A stretch of DNA of 64,000 nucleotides from Setomelanomma holmii (taxonomy: Eukaryota; Ascomycota; Dothideomycetes; Pleosporales; Phaeosphaeriaceae). Below, in pieces: positions 59,856 through 64,000 of this stretch. Position numbers and translations under genes: made by a program. The notes beneath the pieces were generated by a model. That model saw only the letters and a program-made list of their open reading frames with translations. It was not told where the DNA came from and did no database searches. How positions within the stretch are numbered: the first letter of the stretch is position 1; every line of letters begins with the position of its first letter. The stretch is taken from assembly GCA_010015745.1 (NCBI GenBank), contig ML978240.1, positions 1 to 64,000 on the forward strand, in the 5' to 3' direction.

Positions 59856-60441
59856 TGTGGCAGCGGAGAGAAGCGGTGCAATGCGAAATAGTCGACGAAT
59901 CTTCACAAAAAAGTTCCGGTAGACTGGTCAAGCTACTGGCGTAATGAACGAAGAGTGGGTCCCACCGTCAGCCGCTCGCTCGGAGGCACGGGTACGACGC
60001 GCTATGTCCATGTCGTTCACCAGCCCTCACCATTGCAAACTCCAGGCGACGCGCAGCCTTGCCAACTCGCAGCTTTCACTGTAGCCTCGTGAGACTTGGT
60101 CACCATCTCGAGGCAGTCGCGACCTCGAGAGCCCCGCGCGCCTCTATACGGCTTGTCCCACTTCAGCAGCGCTGTTGAGGTATCGGGAAGACGCCCACCT
60201 TCGCGGCCGGCTCGGACAGCGGCAACCATGCTTCGATCGCGAACCACGCGAACAGACCATGCAACCCGAGTAGCCGCCTACCACACGTCCATGGAAATCA
60301 AGAGCAGCGCAGTCTCATAATACATACTTTCATGGTCTTTTGGACACGGCGGAGTTGATGAAGGTCTACAGCGCATTACTCGGAGTGAACATACGACGCG
60401 GATACCATCTGAGCGTTCCATAGAGGGCAGCCGCTTCTCTA
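59856..60441. other. Divergent promoter between Enp2 and Med13
   Basis: The stretch separates the two starts. It contains the doubtful minus-strand frame at 60017-60229 listed separately. Confidence 0.5.
60017..60229 (-). CDS. Possible small protein (70 aa), doubtful
   Basis: The frame from ATG 60229 reads LPDTSTALLKWDKPYRGARG, then RDCLEMVTKSHEATVKAASW, and ends CASPGVCNGEGW with four cysteines in all. It looks more protein-like than its neighbours. However, it has no known domain and lies inside a promoter between Enp2 and Med13, so it may be chance. Confidence 0.25.
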   Translation of the reverse strand: MVAAVRAGREGGRLPDTSTALLKWDKPYRGARGSRGRDCLEMVTKSHEATVKAASWQGCASPGVCNGEGW

Positions 60442-63400
60442 ATGGAATTTCTCAAGACGTGCAGCACGAATGCGCAAGCTGTTGTATGTTGGAGAGGACT
60501 GGTATGCTGGCATGTACTGACTGCGCACAGGGAGAACACGAAGCTATCGCATACCAAGCCTTTTCAATCACGCGCGACACCACTCACACCACCCCGCAAA
60601 CCTACGACTGGCCTCCCTCTGACGATATTCGCGCAGTCGAGGCAGAGCTGCGCCAACAGCGCCAGTTCGTCACGCAAGATGCATCCCGACCATGGCTCTG
60701 GCATTTCGAACCCATCACCATCGATGCAGTCGGTCAAGACACCCTCAAGTTGCCCGTCTTGGACGGCTATCGCTTGCAGCGTAACGGATCCGTCTCGAGT
60801 CTTGAAACCTGCGCTGACTTCATACAGGAGAGCAATCTGGGTACATGAAAGCCTCCGAAATGGCTCGTCCGCCAATGCGCCCCGGCAACCCCCAAGCGTT
60901 CGTCCATCCCGCTACCTCCCCCTCGAACGTGGCACCTCCTAAGGGAGTGCCTGGCGCGGGCCCTCGGCCTGCACAGGGCGTCCCGGTGGGCAATACAGAC
61001 GCGCCGCAGACACTTGATTGCTTCACTGTCTATGAGCTATTTGCTTCGTCCATTACAGCATTGGTGTCATTTTCTCTTGTGAAACACAGCGGAGTCATCG
61101 CTTTGAATTATCGCACTTTCATCTCAAGACCTCTTGACCGAGAAGAATCGGTTCACAGTGTTACACAAGATTCTGGACACGTACATTGGCTCACGAGCAT
61201 CAGCGTACACTGGCTTAGCTCGGGCACAATTTTAGTGTCTACCTCTACCGAACGCGCCCGCGAACTCTGCTGCCTGGATGACTTGCCTTTGGAGGACCAC
61301 CAACAGCTTGTTGGCAGCTGCATCCGAATTGCTCCGAATGGCATGCTAGCTCGGGTCTCCAGCTTTGAGGATCCTCTAGAATTCGCTACGGAAGACAACG
61401 TTCGGCGCATTCAGCGCAAAAGGCCCAAGACTGGATTTCTGGAGCAAGGTATAGAAAAGTGGAAGGCGACCGTGGAGCGTGTACTGGGCTGGAAGGGATA
61501 CGCACTTCCTGACCTTGGCAGCAGAAGCTCATGGGTCAGGATCCGCACAGCCCACAGCACTCAGCTTCCACTGACAAGTGCGATATCATCGCTATCGGAG
61601 CGAGAGATCCTCTGGCCGCGAGCGCTATGTTTCGCGTACAGCACCAAGCCGACAGCTGGCTCCAACACGAAGTCCTTTGGTGCACAGCCAATCTCTACCT
61701 CACCGGACGACATGAGATGGTACGAAGGCAATGGGTCGACTGGTTTCAAAGATCCGATAGATATATCACAAGAGTGGTTCGTGGGCAAATTGGAACGGGA
61801 CCGCATAGTAGATGCACGGCGCAAGTCTAAGAAGGCAGAAGAAGACGCCATCCGCCGAAAAGAAGAACCGTCCGGACTCTACCCATCATCGCCCTTCAAT
61901 GTTCGGAGTGGTGGGTACGGCGAGCTTCAAGCAGTGAGCGGAGTGTATCCCACGCCTCCTGACGGGGTTGCGCCTGGCACTGGTCTCGCCAGTACCGATA
62001 CTCCTAGTGTTACTGGGGTCGCTCCCAATGTAATCTTGGCACCCGGAGGATCAAATCCCGCAATCAATCTGTCCGCTCCTCAGGACCATCCTCAAAATGA
62101 CGAGCAGCAACACCCCTCAACTTCTCCCCTATTCCCGTCAAACCAGGATTCCTTCCAAACGGGCGGTGACGATGACGACCTATTTGAAGATATCGGAGGA
62201 GACAGTTTCGCTGGCAATGGAGTCAACGAGGCTGACTTCGATTTTTTCGATGAGCCTGACGAAGCAGATGCAGAAGACACGCAAATGGCAGATGTGCCAC
62301 CTCTTTCTCAAACCGGCCCAGGCGATGATGCGAAAGACAACAGAATACCAGAAACACCGCTTCCACAGGAGAAAGCGATCAAGGAAGAGGCGTCTGACCC
62401 CATAACCGCTTTGGAGAATGCATTGGCATCACCATCTCAGCCTGCCGAAGATGAGATGCCAAACGTTAAGAACGAACAAGTACCAAACAGCAAATCAGTG
62501 TCCATCAATGTGTTGGAAGCCTCAAGTGCAACTACGGAATCTTCTCAACAAACCCACGTTCAGAAGCCACAGCCAAAAGAACCCACTCCCCCTTTGAGTC
62601 CAGGGATCGTCGCAGATGTACTCCTGCCATCTCCACCAGACAGAGTCTCTCAAAAACCACAAACAGTTGTGCAGGCTCCACCAAGCGCAAGTGCATTTCA
62701 CTCATTAGATTTCAGCAGGAGGCTCAGCCTCGCTGATGCCAAATATCAAGATGGACGTTTCGCCTCATACATGGCAAACAAAGCAGAGAAGGATTCGTCT
62801 GCGACCAGTGAAGCTCCTGCACGGATTAAGAGCTTGCGCGATTTGCCGCTACTAACTAAGTTTCGCTATGCCATGGGCGTGGTGTCAGCACCCAAAACAC
62901 CACAAGTACTGTCTTTGGCTCGTGCTGTTAGTGACGACTCGGATCTTGAATCGGACTCCGAGAGCGCGAGCGAGTTATCAGACGCATCTGACGAAGACGT
63001 TGAGGTTGCGGAAAGGGCAGGCCCAACACCATTTCTAGGACGGCTGATTATACCTGCCAAGCGCAAGCTCCCCACTGAAGGTCATGCAACACCGATGTCA
63101 GTAACCTCGTTTGCGGATTCCTTTGGAGGAGACTGGCAGGAGCACACCGGTTTGCTTCTGGACGAAAGCTCACTGCCATTGCTTGAGCCAAATTCGTGGG
63201 ATTGGCCCTTGGTGCGTCTCCCTTCCCCAACAGAGCGCAGTCAAGTTGGTAGTCGCTACGCTCTCCCCGCACTACCTGCAACCCCCGTGCGGTTGCCAGA
63301 CACTCCAACCTCCCAGCCTGACATCGAAATGGACATGCCAGACGAGAGACAAATAAATGGAAAGGAAAACATTGTGATAACTCAGATCGTTACGGACCAG

Positions 63401-64000
63401 ATCATTTCTACAACACTCGACATGCTTGGAGAGGACGAGTCTGTCGCGAGATATTCCGATGAAGGTGCAGCGAGTGAGATGCGTTGGCAAGCCGCGTTGA
63501 AGGATGTATTTCCGAAAGCCACTGATTGCAACGTTTCTACTTTGATTGCACTCCACGACGTCTTTCCAGACCTATCAGCGCAGGCCAAAGGACAACAAAG
63601 ACCTCCACCAAGGAAAGCAAATGACAGCAGTGCGGTACCCGGTAATCACATATACCAATTTCCTGCGCCCTTCGTCAGAGTTCGACGCGCAGAAACTCAA
63701 TGGGATCTACTGCCGCCATCGATAGCGTTCTGGGAGCCGCTGGGGCTGGCGCCAGTGAGCGCTCCAAAGAACGTTGTAGCGTTCTGCATTTACCCGCACA
63801 GCGATGCGCTCAGGCCGATCTTGGAAAGGTTCATGCTAAATTTGCAGCTTGCCTATGACACCTGCAAGCTTGGCACACATGCTCGAGTCGAGACAGTGAT
63901 TGAGTATGAAGGAGGCATAATTCCATGCAAGGTCGGCACACAAGCTTCGACAAAAGACGCATTCAAAGCTCTTAGAGAAACGTGTGCACAACTGGGCAAG
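60442..64000 (+). CDS. Mediator complex subunit 13 (Med13/Srb9/Ssn2), 5' part
   Basis: Exons 60442-60483, 60531-60780 and 60828 to the window end join in phase; both introns are 47 nt. No stop occurs in 1,155 residues, so the gene continues beyond the window. The start, MEFLKTCSTNAQAVGEHEAI, with AYQAFSITRD, is the Med13 N-terminal domain. LDCFTVYELFASSITALVSF and IALNYRTFISRPLD follow. The centre is acidic and disordered (DDDDLFEDIGGDSFAGNGVN, the phosphodegron-type region). Near the edge, WDLLPPSIAFWEPLGLAPVS and NVVAFCIYPHSDALRPILER begin the MID/PIWI-like part. Med13 links the Cdk8 kinase module to core Mediator in the nucleus and is a transcriptional brake. Confidence 0.9.

Noticed and set aside
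1..64000. CRISPR arrays, tRNA and rRNA genes
   Set aside because: No direct-repeat/spacer pattern beyond the 19-bp tandem array, which has no spacers. I found no convincing tRNA or rRNA sequence by eye; a covariance-model scan could still find a tRNA.

Overview
The window comes from the nuclear genome of a filamentous ascomycete, most likely a Dothideomycete of the Mycosphaerella type. Genes have short GT-AG introns (mostly 46-60 nt) with CTAAC/CTGAC branch-like boxes. The gene set includes a fungal phytochrome, a HET-domain protein, a Zn2Cys6 regulator and Lsb5. A pogo/Fot1 transposon carries tryptophan codons turned into TAG, the mark left by repeat-induced point mutation (RIP). The class assignment is inference; the gene structures were worked out by joining reading frames across splice sites and checking phase.

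Layout. 1-10.6 kb is gene-poor and degenerate: a 19-bp tandem repeat at the left edge, decayed open frames, a dead Fot1/pogo element (about 3.45-5.77 kb), and diverged repeats near 7 kb. 10.7-23.5 kb holds a large coiled-coil protein (-), a small single-pass membrane protein (+), the SUMO ligase Nse2/Mms21 (+) and a mitochondrial oxoglutarate/malate-type carrier (+). 24-31 kb mixes a Zn2Cys6 transcription factor (+) with three minus-strand genes whose frames are broken by stops or a frameshift. 31.7-39.7 kb has F-actin capping protein alpha (-), two conserved-looking nuclear-type proteins of unknown function (-), Lsb5 (+) and a 40-residue cysteine-rich protein (+). 40.5-45 kb has an intact HET-domain gene followed by a decayed CorA-like transporter gene. 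46.8-60 kb holds a hybrid histidine kinase phytochrome (-), a flavoprotein/F-box-like/ankyrin-like fusion (+), cytochrome b5 (-) and the ribosome biogenesis factor Enp2/NOL10 (-). 60.4 kb to the right edge is the 5' part of Mediator subunit Med13 (+), still open at the window end.

The genes do not form one pathway. Most are single housekeeping or regulatory genes: actin capping and Lsb5 in cortical actin and endocytosis, Enp2 in 40S assembly, Nse2 in the Smc5/6 complex, Med13 in transcription. Accessory, decaying genes lie between them. The most unusual items are a small two-helix membrane protein frame with two internal stop codons, the flavoprotein fusion that lacks the catalytic residues of its family, and the cysteine-rich microprotein.
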